A model generated the notes under the pieces. That model saw only the letters and a program-made list of their open reading frames with translations, had not been told where the DNA came from and made no database searches. Shown here one piece after another: positions 49,234-59,080 of a stretch of 64,000 bases of DNA. Numbering within the stretch: position 1 is the stretch's first letter; each line of letters begins with the position of its first letter. The DNA comes from Bacillus_AB infantis_C (GTDB lineage: Bacteria; Bacillota; Bacilli; Bacillales; Cytobacillaceae): assembly GCF_050107595.1 (NCBI RefSeq), contig NZ_JBNILH010000006.1:253573-317572 (forward strand), read 5' to 3'. Position numbers and translations under genes: made by a program.

Positions 49234-50485
49234 CCCTGCCGCCTATGTCCTTGCGGTAGAAGACACCTTCGCACTGAAGCTTTTCAAGCCCGGCATATAC
49301 CTTTTCCTGGGCCTCTGAAAGGCTTTTGGCCCTGGCGCCGGCGAGAAGCACCCGTCCTCCGTCTGTAATAAACTCACCGTCTTCATTTTGTTTTGTGCCG
49401 GCATGGAAGACAAACAAGGAAGGGTCCAGTTCGCTGAGCCCTTTCAGCACGGCTCCCTTTCCGTAAGATCCCGGATAGCCTTTGGAAGCAGCCACAACAC
49501 CAAGCACAAAATTGGAATCCCACTCTATTTCAGGCTTCCCGCCATCAATGACAGCCAGCATGCTTTCAGCAAGATCCGACTTCATCCTCGGGAGCACTGC
49601 CTGGGTCTCCGGATCACCGAAGCGCGCGTTGAATTCAATGACCTTCGGGCCGCGTCCCGTTTGGATCAAGCCTGCATATAATACTCCGCAGAAGCTTCTG
49701 CCTTCAAGCTCCATCGCTTTTGCAGCGGGTTCAAGGATCGTTCTGACTGCCTCCTGGACCACATCTTCGCCAATATGGGGAACCGGTGAATAGGCACCCA
49801 TCCCGCCAGTATTTGGCCCCTGGTCTCCGTCATATGCCCGCTTATGGTCCTGGGCAATGTCAAGGGGCACCACTGTCCTTCCATTGACAAAAGCCATCAG
49901 GGAGAACTCCTCCCCCTCAAGGAACTCTTCAATGACTACCTTGGCGGAGGCTTCCCCGAAGCGGGCACCGACCATCATTTCTTCCAGCGCCTGATGGGCT
50001 TCATCCAGGGTCATGGCGACCGTGACTCCTTTGCCTGCTGCAAGCCCGTCTGCTTTAATGACGATGGGAGCACCTTTTTCGTCCAAATAGGCCCTGGCTT
50101 TTTCATAGTCAGTGAATGATCTATATTCGGCAGTGGGAATATCGTATTTCTCCATCAGCTCTTTGGCGAAGGACTTACTCCCTTCAATGACAGCAGCCTC
50201 TTTTTTCGGACCGAATACTTTCATTCCCAGACTGCCCAGAAAATCCGCCAGCCCGGCCTGAAGCGGTGCCTCCGGGCCGATGACTGTCAGTCCGATTTCA
50301 TTTTCCTTTGCGAAGGCTGCAAGTTCAGGAAAATTCATTTCATCAATTGGAACCAGGGCTGCACAATCGGCCATCCCGTGATTCCCAGGTGCAGCATATA
50401 CTTTATCCACAGATGGGCTTTCGCTCATTTTCCGGCAGATGCTATGCTCCCTGCCGCCGCGCCCGATGACTAATACGTTCACCAT
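49199..50485 (-). CDS. purD: phosphoribosylamine-glycine ligase
   Basis: 428 residues, ATP-grasp. It makes GAR from phosphoribosylamine and glycine, step 2 of purine synthesis. GRGGREHSI, DGLAAGKGV, HKRAYDGDQGPNTGGMGAYSP and EFNARFGDPETQ are visible. It is the last gene of the operon, 15 bases after purH, and no clear terminator hairpin follows; its end overlaps a small plus-strand gene. Confidence 0.97.
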   Translation of the reverse strand: MVNVLVIGRGGREHSICRKMSESPSVDKVYAAPGNHGMADCAALVPIDEMNFPELAAFAKENEIGLTVIGPEAPLQAGLADFLGSLGMKVFGPKKEAAVIEGSKSFAKELMEKYDIPTAEYRSFTDYEKARAYLDEKGAPIVIKADGLAAGKGVTVAMTLDEAHQALEEMMVGARFGEASAKVVIEEFLEGEEFSLMAFVNGRTVVPLDIAQDHKRAYDGDQGPNTGGMGAYSPVPHIGEDVVQEAVRTILEPAAKAMELEGRSFCGVLYAGLIQTGRGPKVIEFNARFGDPETQAVLPRMKSDLAESMLAVIDGGKPEIEWDSNFVLGVVAASKGYPGSYGKGAVLKGLSELDPSLFVFHAGTKQNEDGEFITDGGRVLLAGARAKSLSEAQEKVYAGLEKLQCEGVFYRKDIGGRAIARLSFRTSL

Positions 50486-50500
50486 CCATCAGCTCCCTGA

Positions 50501-52036
50501 TTAATGTTTAAAATGCCTTACTCCTGTAAATACCATTGCAATTCCATATTCATCTGCCTTTTTCACAGAATCCTGATCTTTGATGGAGCCTCCAGGCTGG
50601 ATGATCGCAGTGATGCCTGCCTTGGCTGCCGCTTCGACTGTATCATCCATCGGGAAGAACGCATCTGAAGCGAGCACTGCTCCTTCTGCACGATTGCCAG
50701 CCTGTTCAAGGGCTATTTTGGCTGCACCGACGCGGTTCATTTGTCCGGCTCCGATACCTAAAGTCATCTCACTATTATTCACGACAATCGCGTTGGACTT
50801 CACATGCTTAACAACCTTCCAGCCAAGCTTAAGCGCCGCCCATTCTTCCTCTGTCGGCTCTCTCCTGGTTGCAATAGACACACTGGCGTCCTCCAGGGAG
50901 TAGCGGTCATATTCCTGAACGAGCAGTCCCCCTTCAATGCTGGTCAGCCTTGCCTCTTCCTTCTTTTCCACATCAAAAGGAATGGTCAGGAGGCGGATAT
51001 TCTTTTTGCCTGTCAATATCTTAAGCGCCTCTTCAGAATAGGACGGAGCAATGACGATTTCAAGGAAAATCTCATTCAGCTTCCCTGCAGTTTCAGCATC
51101 CACTTCCCGGTTCAGCGCAATGATTCCCCCAAAGATGGAAACAGGGTCTGCTTCAAATGCTTTCGTAAACGCGTCATAGGTATCTTTGCCGGTTCCAACG
51201 CCGCAAGGATTCATATGCTTTACAGCAACAGCAGCCGGGTCCTTGAATTCCTTGACGATTTGCAGGGCAGCTTCTGCATCATTGATATTGTTGTAGGAAA
51301 GCTCTTTCCCATGAAGCTGCTCGGCGTTGGCAATTGAAAACTCAGAGCCAAGCGGCTTCCGGTAAAAGGACGCTTTCTGATGAGGATTTTCGCCATAGCG
51401 AAGCGTTTGTTTCAATTCGTATGTAACAGTCATTTTTTCCGGATTCTCTTCACCTGCAAGCTTAGTCATATATTCAGCAATCAGGCTGTCATAGGAAGCT
51501 GTATGGCGGAAGACCTTCGCTGCGAGCCTGCGGCGCGTCGCTGCCTGTGTTTCCCCGTTTTCACTGAGTTCTGCCAGGACGGTTTCATAGTCTGCAGGAT
51601 CGATGACCACGGTGACATATTGATGGTTTTTTGCCGACGCGCGCAGCATTGCGGGTCCGCCGATATCAATGTTTTCAATTGCATCCTCGACTGATGCATC
51701 ACTCTTGGCGATGGTCTGCTGGAAAGGATACAGATTGACACAGACGATGCTGATCGGATCAATTCCATGCTCTTCCATCTGGGCGCTATGCCCGGACTGA
51801 TCGAATTTTGCCAAAAGGCCCCCATGAATCATCGGATTCAATGTCTTTACACGGCCTTCGAGAATTTCCGGGAAACCTGTGACATCGCTCACGCCGATTA
51901 CATCAACGCCGCTTTCCTGAAGTGCTTTCTTTGTGCCGCCCGTTGATATGATCTCATAGCCAAGACTGGCGAGCTCCTTGGCAAAATCGACAATTCCGTT
52001 TTTGTCTGACACACTGATTAATGCTCGCTTTTTCAA
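50501..52036 (-). CDS. purH: AICAR formyltransferase / IMP cyclohydrolase
   Basis: 511 residues, bifunctional, catalysing the last two steps to IMP. The N-terminal IMP cyclohydrolase (about 1-195; ISTGGTKKAL, DVTGFPEILEGRVKTLNP) is followed by the formyltransferase (RYGENPHQKA, VKHMNPCGV, with the catalytic Lys-His). The start is TTG 52036 with AGGAGG eight bases upstream, giving the normal length; the frame extends 21 codons into purN. Confidence 0.97.
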   Translation of the reverse strand: MKKRALISVSDKNGIVDFAKELASLGYEIISTGGTKKALQESGVDVIGVSDVTGFPEILEGRVKTLNPMIHGGLLAKFDQSGHSAQMEEHGIDPISIVCVNLYPFQQTIAKSDASVEDAIENIDIGGPAMLRASAKNHQYVTVVIDPADYETVLAELSENGETQAATRRRLAAKVFRHTASYDSLIAEYMTKLAGEENPEKMTVTYELKQTLRYGENPHQKASFYRKPLGSEFSIANAEQLHGKELSYNNINDAEAALQIVKEFKDPAAVAVKHMNPCGVGTGKDTYDAFTKAFEADPVSIFGGIIALNREVDAETAGKLNEIFLEIVIAPSYSEEALKILTGKKNIRLLTIPFDVEKKEEARLTSIEGGLLVQEYDRYSLEDASVSIATRREPTEEEWAALKLGWKVVKHVKSNAIVVNNSEMTLGIGAGQMNRVGAAKIALEQAGNRAEGAVLASDAFFPMDDTVEAAAKAGITAIIQPGGSIKDQDSVKKADEYGIAMVFTGVRHFKH

Positions 52037-52061
52037 TTTGAATTCCTCCTGTTGACTGTCC

Positions 52062-52655
52062 TTATTTACTGCTGCTGACTCTTGCTGCACCTTCTGCAAA
52101 TATCTTTTTCAAAGTAGCAGGATACAATTTATGCTCAATCTGGTGGATTTTCTCCTGCAGGGTCTCTCTCGTCTCTTCTTCATCAAGCTCCACAGACTGC
52201 TGGGCAATGATCGGCCCTTTGTCCATGCCGGCATCCACATAATGAACCGTTACGCCGCTGATCGGCACCCTGGCTGCGAGCGCCTGGCCGATGGCATCTT
52301 TACCCGGAAAGGAGGGCAGAAGCGAAGGATGGATATTGACGATTCTTCCCTCATATTCAGCAAGGAGAACCTCACCGATCAGCCTCATATAGCCTGCCAG
52401 AATGATGAACTCAGCTCCGCACTCCTTGAGCCTGCCGAGAATTTCCTCTTCATATGCCTGCTTGCTTTCAAACTCTTTTGCACGGAAGGCAAAGCTTGGG
52501 ACTCCATTGGCCTCCGCCCTCTCCAAGCAATAAGCTCCTGGCCTGTCAGAAACCAAAAGCCGGATGTCCGCATCCAGGCCGCCGCTTTTTACAGCATCTA
52601 CTATAGCTTGAAAGTTGGTTCCGCTTCCGGAAGCAAATACCGCTATCTTTTTCAT
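52062..52655 (-). CDS. purN: phosphoribosylglycinamide formyltransferase
   Basis: 197 residues. It transfers a formyl group from 10-formyl-THF to GAR. The catalytic Asn, His and Asp are in VNIHPSLLPSFPG and VHYVDAGMDKGPII. AVFASGSGTNFQAI begins the nucleotide-binding fold. GGAGGTTCCC precedes the ATG. Between purM and purH. Confidence 0.97.
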   Translation of the reverse strand: MKKIAVFASGSGTNFQAIVDAVKSGGLDADIRLLVSDRPGAYCLERAEANGVPSFAFRAKEFESKQAYEEEILGRLKECGAEFIILAGYMRLIGEVLLAEYEGRIVNIHPSLLPSFPGKDAIGQALAARVPISGVTVHYVDAGMDKGPIIAQQSVELDEEETRETLQEKIHQIEHKLYPATLKKIFAEGAARVSSSK

Positions 52656-52675
52656 GGGAACCTCCGAAATCCGTT

Positions 52676-53704
52676 TTACACGGTAATTTGAATTCCTTCT
52701 TTCCTTGTAACCGTCCCGAGCCTGTAGGCTTTTTCCCCTGAAGCATTCAGTTGGCTGATGAGCATGTCGGCCTGTTCCGGGCTGACAGCCGCGGCCATTC
52801 CCGTGCCCATATTGAAAATATTGTACATTTCCAGCCGATCGAGATTTCCCAGCTTTTCCATAAGTCCGAATACCGGCGGAATATCCCTTCCGCTCTCATC
52901 AATTTCAGCCCCCAGCCCTTCTGGAAGCATTCTTGGCAGGTTTTCAATGAACCCGCCGCCTGTAATATGGGCCAATCCCTTGATGTCGAATTTTTTCATC
53001 GCATCAAGCACCGGCTTCACATAAATCCGCGTCGGCTTCAGAAGCTCCTCGCCCAATGTGCAGCCGAGTTCCTCCTGATAACTGTCCAGCGCCAGGCCGG
53101 CATCCTCCAGCAGGATTTTTCTGACAAGAGAATAGCCATTGCTGTGGATTCCGTTTGATGCAAGGCCGACAAGCACATCGCCTTCTTTAATCCCGCTGCC
53201 GTCAATCAGTGCTGACTTCTCACAGGCCCCTGCTGCAAAACCGGCCAGGTCATATTCTTCTTCATTGTACATGCCGGGCATTTCGGCTGTTTCTCCGCCG
53301 ACAAGCGCACAGCCGGCCTGCTCGCAGCCATCTGCAATGCCTTTAACGATTGCTTCAATCCTTGCCGGATCCGCTTTTCCGCATGCAATATAGTCAAGGA
53401 AATACAGCGGTTCAGCGCCCTGTACAACAATATCATTCACACACATGGCAACAGCATCCACTCCGATTGTATCATGCTGGTCCATCATAAACGCGAGCAT
53501 AAGCTTTGTGCCGACCCCGTCTGTCCCTGATACAAGCACCGGCTCCTTCAGGTTCAGGACTGACAGATCAAACATGCCGCCAAAACCGCCCAAGCCTCCC
53601 ATTACGCCAGCTCTCTGCGTCCTCTGCACATGCTTCTTCATCCGGGATACCGCCTCATATCCTGCTTCTATATCCACGCCAGCCTGCTTATAGGCATTAG
53701 CCAT
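52676..53704 (-). CDS. purM: phosphoribosylformylglycinamidine cyclo-ligase
   Basis: 342 residues. It closes the imidazole ring to make AIR. The family blocks DGVGTKLMLAF, DAVAMCVNDI, GGETAEMPGMY and AHITGGGFIENLPRMLP are all present. It lies 20 bases before purN, and follows purF after 63 bases. Confidence 0.97.
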   Translation of the reverse strand: MANAYKQAGVDIEAGYEAVSRMKKHVQRTQRAGVMGGLGGFGGMFDLSVLNLKEPVLVSGTDGVGTKLMLAFMMDQHDTIGVDAVAMCVNDIVVQGAEPLYFLDYIACGKADPARIEAIVKGIADGCEQAGCALVGGETAEMPGMYNEEEYDLAGFAAGACEKSALIDGSGIKEGDVLVGLASNGIHSNGYSLVRKILLEDAGLALDSYQEELGCTLGEELLKPTRIYVKPVLDAMKKFDIKGLAHITGGGFIENLPRMLPEGLGAEIDESGRDIPPVFGLMEKLGNLDRLEMYNIFNMGTGMAAAVSPEQADMLISQLNASGEKAYRLGTVTRKEGIQITV

Positions 53705-53767
53705 TACAGTTCCCCCTCGATCTTGTATTTTTTGAAAAGAAAAGCAGCATTGCTGAATGCCGCTTTT

Positions 53768-55180
53768 TTAGACTTTTTCGTAAGGATGAATGGTAGAAGG
53801 ATAGATTTCGGTCGGATAATTACCCGTAAAGCATGCCAGGCACTGGCCTTTCAATGCTCCCTGCTCTGTCCTGCCGATCGCTTCGATCATGCCTTCCGCG
53901 CTCAAAAACGAAAGTGTATCTGCTCCAATGATTTCCCGGATCTCTTCCACAGAGTGCTCGGAGGCGATCAATTCTTCCCTTGTCGATGTATCGATTCCGT
54001 AGAAGCAAGGGTTTTTGATCGGCGGTGAACTGATCACAACATGAACCTCTGTTGCACCAGCTTCGCGGAGCATGGTGACGATCCTTCTGCTTGTTGTGCC
54101 GCGGACAATGGAATCATCGACCATGATGACCCTTTTGCCCTCGACAACGCCGCGAACAGGGGAGAGCTTCATCTTGACGCCCTGCTCCCTCAATGATTGG
54201 GACGGCTGGATGAATGTCCTGCCGACATATCTATTCTTGATCAGCCCCATTTCATAAGGAATCCCGGATGCTTCCGCATAGCCGATGGCAGCTGAAATGC
54301 TTGAATCAGGCACGCCTGTTACCACATCTGCTTCGAAAGGAAACTCTTCAGCCAGTTTCTTCCCTAGATTTTTACGGGCAGTATGGACATTGATGCCGTT
54401 GATATTGCTGTCAGGCCTTGAAAAATAAACATATTCCATCGTGCACATGGCTGTTGTTGAGGCAACCGCAAACATCTCGGAACGGAAGCCTTCATCATCA
54501 ATGATCAAGAGCTCGCCAGGAAGAACATCCCTGATGAATTCTGCCCCGACCACATCAAATGCACAGGTTTCAGAAGCTACCACATAGGCATCGCCAAGCT
54601 TGGCGAGCGATAGCGGCCGCATGCCATTCGGGTCAAGCGCCACCATCAATTCGGTTTCAGTCATGATCAGAAATGCATACGCGCCCTTTACCATGGAAAG
54701 GGCCGTTTTAACCCGGTCCTTTAAGGCTGAAAAACCCCCGCGCTTGATCAGATGGGCCAGCACCTCTGTATCTGAGCTGGTCTGGAAGATGCTTCCCTGT
54801 CCTTCAAGCTGATTTTTCAATGCAGTGGCATTTACCAGATTGCCATTATGAGCAAGGGCCAGGCCGCCGTTTTGTGAGTTGAACAGCAGAGGCTGGACAT
54901 TTTCATATCCCCCGCCGCCTGCTGTTGCATAGCGGACATGGCCGATGGCCGACTTTCCGTCCATTGCCTCCATGGCATCCTCGGTGAAAATTTCCGCTAC
55001 AAGCCCTTCACCTTTCAGACCCTTCAGCTTTTTCCCGTCTGTCACGACCATCCCTGTACCTTCCTGGCCGCGGTGCTGCAGGCTGTGAAGGCCGTAATAG
55101 GTGATCTGGGCGGCATTTTCATGCCCCCAGACACCAAAGATGCCGCATTCTTCGTTCAGGCCTCTTATTTCAGCAAGCAT
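53768..55180 (-). CDS. purF: amidophosphoribosyltransferase
   Basis: 470 residues. It catalyses the committed step, PRPP plus glutamine to phosphoribosylamine. MLAEIRGLNEE is the 11-residue propeptide that is removed to expose the catalytic Cys12. Cysteines for the B. subtilis-type 4Fe-4S cluster are in AMCTME, NPCFYG and QCLACFTG. The PRPP loop is VIMVDDSIVRGTT. Overlaps purL by 16 bases. Confidence 0.97.
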   Translation of the reverse strand: MLAEIRGLNEECGIFGVWGHENAAQITYYGLHSLQHRGQEGTGMVVTDGKKLKGLKGEGLVAEIFTEDAMEAMDGKSAIGHVRYATAGGGGYENVQPLLFNSQNGGLALAHNGNLVNATALKNQLEGQGSIFQTSSDTEVLAHLIKRGGFSALKDRVKTALSMVKGAYAFLIMTETELMVALDPNGMRPLSLAKLGDAYVVASETCAFDVVGAEFIRDVLPGELLIIDDEGFRSEMFAVASTTAMCTMEYVYFSRPDSNINGINVHTARKNLGKKLAEEFPFEADVVTGVPDSSISAAIGYAEASGIPYEMGLIKNRYVGRTFIQPSQSLREQGVKMKLSPVRGVVEGKRVIMVDDSIVRGTTSRRIVTMLREAGATEVHVVISSPPIKNPCFYGIDTSTREELIASEHSVEEIREIIGADTLSFLSAEGMIEAIGRTEQGALKGQCLACFTGNYPTEIYPSTIHPYEKV

Positions 55181-57381
55181 GGGATTGCTCCTTTCCAGGC
55201 TGATTTCAGAACTTCAGTTTGTTCTTTCATAACCAGACCGCTGTCAGAGTGGACTTCAAGTACAGGCTCGTCTGTCACCTCGCCGATCAGAATCGCATCA
55301 GTCATGCTTTCAAATGCCTGCTGATCTTCCTTTTTAACAGTGAGGAGGAAGCGGGACTGTGATTCACTGAATAGTGCGCTGGTCTCGTCTCCTGAAATGC
55401 GGATTAAAGCGCCAAGTCCCTCAGAGCCTATCACGCTCTCAGCAGCTGCAACTGCAAGTCCGCCTTCTGCCAGGTCATGAGCGGAAGAGACAAGCCCCGC
55501 ACGGATGGCTTTTAGCACCTGCTCCTGATTTCGTGCTTCTTTTGCCAGATCAAGCTCCGGCGCTTTCCCGAATATCTCCCCGTGAACAAGCTTTTGCAGC
55601 TCGCTGCCGCCAAATTCAGCCTTTGTTTCTCCCAGAAGATAAATCAGATCTCCGGCCTGTTTGAAGCTTTGAGTCGTAATATGGTCAACATCCTCTACGA
55701 GACCGACCATCCCGACTACTGGTGTAGGATAAACGGCTGTACCGTTGGTCTCATTGTATAGTGACACGTTTCCGCCAATGACCGGCGTATTCAAAGCCAG
55801 ACAGGCGCTGCTCATGCCATCTGCCGCTTTCTCCAGCTGCCAGAAGATTTCCGGCTTTTCCGGATTGCCAAAGTTCAGGCAGTCTGTAATGGCAAGCGGC
55901 TCGGCACCGGAAGCTATAATATTTCTTGCTGCTTCAGCCACAGCAATTTTCCCGCCTGTTTCAGGATCCAGATACAGATAACGCGAATTGCAGTCGGTTG
56001 TCATGGCAAGCGCCTTGCGCGTTCCGCGGATCCTTACGACCGCCGCATCAGAACCTGGAGAAACAACTGTGCTCGTGCGAACCATATAATCATATTGGTC
56101 ATAGACCCATTCCTTGCTTGCAATGGTAGGCTGCTGCAGCAGGCGCATCAGAGTTTCCCCTGCATTCCCTGCTGCCGGAATTTCCGTCTCCATAGCCTGG
56201 AATTCACGGAAATATTCAGGCTCGCGTGAAGGCTTGTGGTACACAGGCGCTTCCTCGGCAAGTGCATCAGCCGGAACGTCCGCCACCACTTCTCCTTTAT
56301 GGATGAGGCGAAGCATTTTATCATCTGTCACCCTGCCGATCGCGACGGCTTCAAGTTCATATTTTGAAAAAAGATCAACGATTTCCTGCTCACGCCCTTT
56401 TTGGACGACAATCAGCATACGCTCCTGTGATTCAGACAGCATCATTTCATAGGCAGTCATGCCCGTTTCCCTCTGCGGGACAAGGTCAAGGTTCATCTCG
56501 ATGCCTGAGCCTGCTTTGCTGGCCATTTCGGCAGATGAGCTTGTCAGCCCGGCTGCTCCCATGTCCTGGATTCCGACAAGTGCATCAGACTTGACCAGTT
56601 CGAGGCATGCTTCAAGCAGCAGCTTCTCCATGAACGGATCGCCGACCTGGACGGCAGGGCGCTTTTCTTCAGACTGCTCTGTCAGTTCCTCTGAGGCAAA
56701 GGTCGCGCCGTGGATTCCGTCGCGGCCCGTTTTTGCACCAACATACATAACCGTATTGCCAACTCCGTGCGCCTGTCCCTTTTTAATATCCTTATGGTCA
56801 ATCAGCCCGACGCACATGGCATTGACGAGAGGATTGCCTTCATAAGAAGCATCGAACTGCACCTCGCCCCCGACAGTCGGAATGCCGATGCAGTTTCCGT
56901 AACCGGCAATGCCTGCCACTACTTCTTTAAAAAGGTACCGAACGCGAGGAGAATCCAGCTCTCCAAAGCGAAGAGAGTTAAGGAGAGCGATCGGTCTTGC
57001 TCCCATTGAAAATACATCCCGGATAATGCCGCCCACACCCGTTGCCGCTCCCTGGTAAGGCTCGATCGCAGATGGGTGGTTATGGCTTTCAATTTTAAAT
57101 ACAACCGCCTGGCCGTCTCCGATGTCAACGATGCCAGCTCCTTCCCCAGGGCCCTGCAGGACACGTTCTCCTTTGACCGGGAATTTTTTCAGGACCGGTT
57201 TAGAATTTTTATAGCTGCAATGCTCTGACCACATGACGGAAAACAATCCGAGCTCTGTGTAATTCGGCAATCTGCCCAGGATATCCTCAACCATCGCAAA
57301 TTCCTGGTCCGTCAACCCCATCTCTTTATAGACTTTTTCTGTTTGAATCTGCTTCGGGCTTGGCTCAAGCATTAACGGCAT
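55165..57381 (-). CDS. purL: phosphoribosylformylglycinamidine synthase subunit PurL
   Basis: 738 residues, the small form that works with PurQ and PurS. It makes FGAM from FGAR with ATP and ammonia. LFSVMWSEHCSYKNSKP, the IESHNHPSAIEPYQGAATG block and HDLAEGGLAVAAAES are visible. GGAGGG lies six bases before the first ATG. It overlaps purQ by 17 bases and purF by 16, so it is tightly coupled. Confidence 0.97.
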   Translation of the reverse strand: MPLMLEPSPKQIQTEKVYKEMGLTDQEFAMVEDILGRLPNYTELGLFSVMWSEHCSYKNSKPVLKKFPVKGERVLQGPGEGAGIVDIGDGQAVVFKIESHNHPSAIEPYQGAATGVGGIIRDVFSMGARPIALLNSLRFGELDSPRVRYLFKEVVAGIAGYGNCIGIPTVGGEVQFDASYEGNPLVNAMCVGLIDHKDIKKGQAHGVGNTVMYVGAKTGRDGIHGATFASEELTEQSEEKRPAVQVGDPFMEKLLLEACLELVKSDALVGIQDMGAAGLTSSSAEMASKAGSGIEMNLDLVPQRETGMTAYEMMLSESQERMLIVVQKGREQEIVDLFSKYELEAVAIGRVTDDKMLRLIHKGEVVADVPADALAEEAPVYHKPSREPEYFREFQAMETEIPAAGNAGETLMRLLQQPTIASKEWVYDQYDYMVRTSTVVSPGSDAAVVRIRGTRKALAMTTDCNSRYLYLDPETGGKIAVAEAARNIIASGAEPLAITDCLNFGNPEKPEIFWQLEKAADGMSSACLALNTPVIGGNVSLYNETNGTAVYPTPVVGMVGLVEDVDHITTQSFKQAGDLIYLLGETKAEFGGSELQKLVHGEIFGKAPELDLAKEARNQEQVLKAIRAGLVSSAHDLAEGGLAVAAAESVIGSEGLGALIRISGDETSALFSESQSRFLLTVKKEDQQAFESMTDAILIGEVTDEPVLEVHSDSGLVMKEQTEVLKSAWKGAIPCLLK

Positions 57382-58051
57382 AAGATTCCCTCCATTGTTT
57401 GACGATTGATTGGAAAAGCTTCAGTCCATCGGCACCGCCCAATAGCTGATCGACGGCCCTTTCAGGGTGCGGCATCATGCCGAGGACATTTCCTTTTTCA
57501 TTGATGATTCCGGCAATGTCGCCAAGGCTTCCGTTCGGGTTATCGCCGCTGTATGTGAATACAACCTGATTATTTTCTATCAGTGATTTCAGTGTAGCTT
57601 CATCGCAGTAATAATTGCCTTCTCCATGTGCAATCGGGATTGTGATCACTTCGCCCTGTTCATAGGCGGAAGAGAAGATTGTTTGATTATTCGCTACCTG
57701 CAGCTGAACGGGTCTGCACATAAATTTCAGGCTTTCATTCCTGCGCATCGCGCCTGGCAGCAAGCCGGTTTCAAGGAGGATCTGAAAGCCATTGCAGACG
57801 CCAAGGACCGGCTTTCCTTCCTCTGCTGCTTTGATAACAGCCTTCATCACCTTGCTGAAGCGGGCAATCGCGCCGGAACGGAGATAATCTCCATAAGAGA
57901 AGCCGCCCGGCAGGAGGACCGCATCATAGTCATCAAGGCTTTCTGTATCATGCCACACATATTCTGCCTGCTCCCCAAGCTCATCCTGGATCGCATGGAA
58001 CATATCAATATCACAATTGGAGCCCGGAAAAACGATGACTGCAAACCTCAC
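57365..58051 (-). CDS. purQ: phosphoribosylformylglycinamidine synthase subunit PurQ
   Basis: 228 residues, class I glutaminase that supplies ammonia to PurL. The nucleophile Cys is in VLGVCNGFQILLE and the His/Glu pair in MMPHPERAVD. The start is GTG 58051 (RFAVIVFPGSNCDID), overlapping the purS TGA (GTGA), with GAGGAG upstream. Confidence 0.96.
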   Translation of the reverse strand: MRFAVIVFPGSNCDIDMFHAIQDELGEQAEYVWHDTESLDDYDAVLLPGGFSYGDYLRSGAIARFSKVMKAVIKAAEEGKPVLGVCNGFQILLETGLLPGAMRRNESLKFMCRPVQLQVANNQTIFSSAYEQGEVITIPIAHGEGNYYCDEATLKSLIENNQVVFTYSGDNPNGSLGDIAGIINEKGNVLGMMPHPERAVDQLLGGADGLKLFQSIVKQWRESYAVNA

Positions 58052-58302
58052 AGTGCAACACACTCCTCAATTTCGTAGCGATAGTCCTCAATCACCACAT
58101 TAGCCAGCAGGCGCTCACACATTTCTTTTACAGCTGCATCGATATCACGATCTGTTTTATCGATTGTCAGCTCCATATATTTCCCGATCCGGACATCCTG
58201 CACTTCATTGAAGTCCAGGGAGTGCAGCGATCCTTTCACAACTGTTCCCTGCGGATCCAACACACTTTCTCTTAATGTGATATACACCTTTACTTTATAC
58301 AT
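58048..58302 (-). CDS. purS: phosphoribosylformylglycinamidine synthase subunit PurS
   Basis: 84 residues. PurS dimers bridge PurL and PurQ in the FGAM synthase complex. The sequence is typical (VKVYITLRESVLDPQG, VRIGKYMELTID). It overlaps purC by eight bases and purQ by four. Confidence 0.96.
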   Translation of the reverse strand: MYKVKVYITLRESVLDPQGTVVKGSLHSLDFNEVQDVRIGKYMELTIDKTDRDIDAAVKEMCERLLANVVIEDYRYEIEECVAL

Positions 58303-59014
58303 GCTGGCGTCCTCCCAATCTTGTTAAAATATTTTCATAGGCATCTGTTAAGCTTCCCAGATCACGGCGGAATACATCCTTATCAAGCTTCGCATTTGTC
58401 TCCATATCCCAAAGGCGGCAAGTATCAGGAGAGATCTCATCTGCCAGCAGAATATCGCCGGCAGCATTTTTTCCGAACTCAAGCTTAAAGTCAATGAGAC
58501 GAATGCCCATTTCCTTAAAGAAGCTTGATAAAAATGCATTAACCTCTAGCGCCTTGCTCCTCAGCAGGGCAGCTTCATCAGGAGAAGCAAGCTCAAGCTC
58601 AAACACATGATCATCGGTAATGATCGGATCGCCCAGACTGTCATCCTTCAAATAAAAATCCACAAGCGTTCTTTTCAGAAGAGCCCCTTCTTCCATCCCG
58701 AGCCTTTTTGCCATGCTTCCAGCAGCCACATTCCTTACAACCACTTCAATAGGAATAATCTCGACTTTTTGTACAAGCTGCTCAGTTTCTGAAACTTTCT
58801 CAATGAAATGAGAGCTGATGCCCTTTTTATGAAGCTCTGAAAACAGCAGACTTGTAATCTCGTTATTCAAACGGCCTTTGCCGGCAATCTCTGCTTTTTT
58901 CTCCCCGTTGAATGCAGTTGCAGAATCTTTATATTCAAGCCAGACAATATTTTCATCATCGGTCAGATATACCTTTTTCGCCTTGCCTTCATATAGTTGC
59001 TCTCTCTTTTCCAT
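58295..59014 (-). CDS. purC: SAICAR synthase
   Basis: 239 residues. It joins aspartate to CAIR. LYEGKAKKVY at the N-terminus and VEVVVRNVAAGSMAKRLG and LIDFKLEFG are the family blocks. The start ATG has GGAGGC upstream. It follows purB by 66 bases. Confidence 0.97.
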   Translation of the reverse strand: MEKREQLYEGKAKKVYLTDDENIVWLEYKDSATAFNGEKKAEIAGKGRLNNEITSLLFSELHKKGISSHFIEKVSETEQLVQKVEIIPIEVVVRNVAAGSMAKRLGMEEGALLKRTLVDFYLKDDSLGDPIITDDHVFELELASPDEAALLRSKALEVNAFLSSFFKEMGIRLIDFKLEFGKNAAGDILLADEISPDTCRLWDMETNAKLDKDVFRRDLGSLTDAYENILTRLGGRQHV

Positions 59015-59080
59015 GGCAGAGCCTCCTTGGTAAGAATATTGGGAATCTTCCTGATAAAAGGGGACCGAAGCCCCCTGATT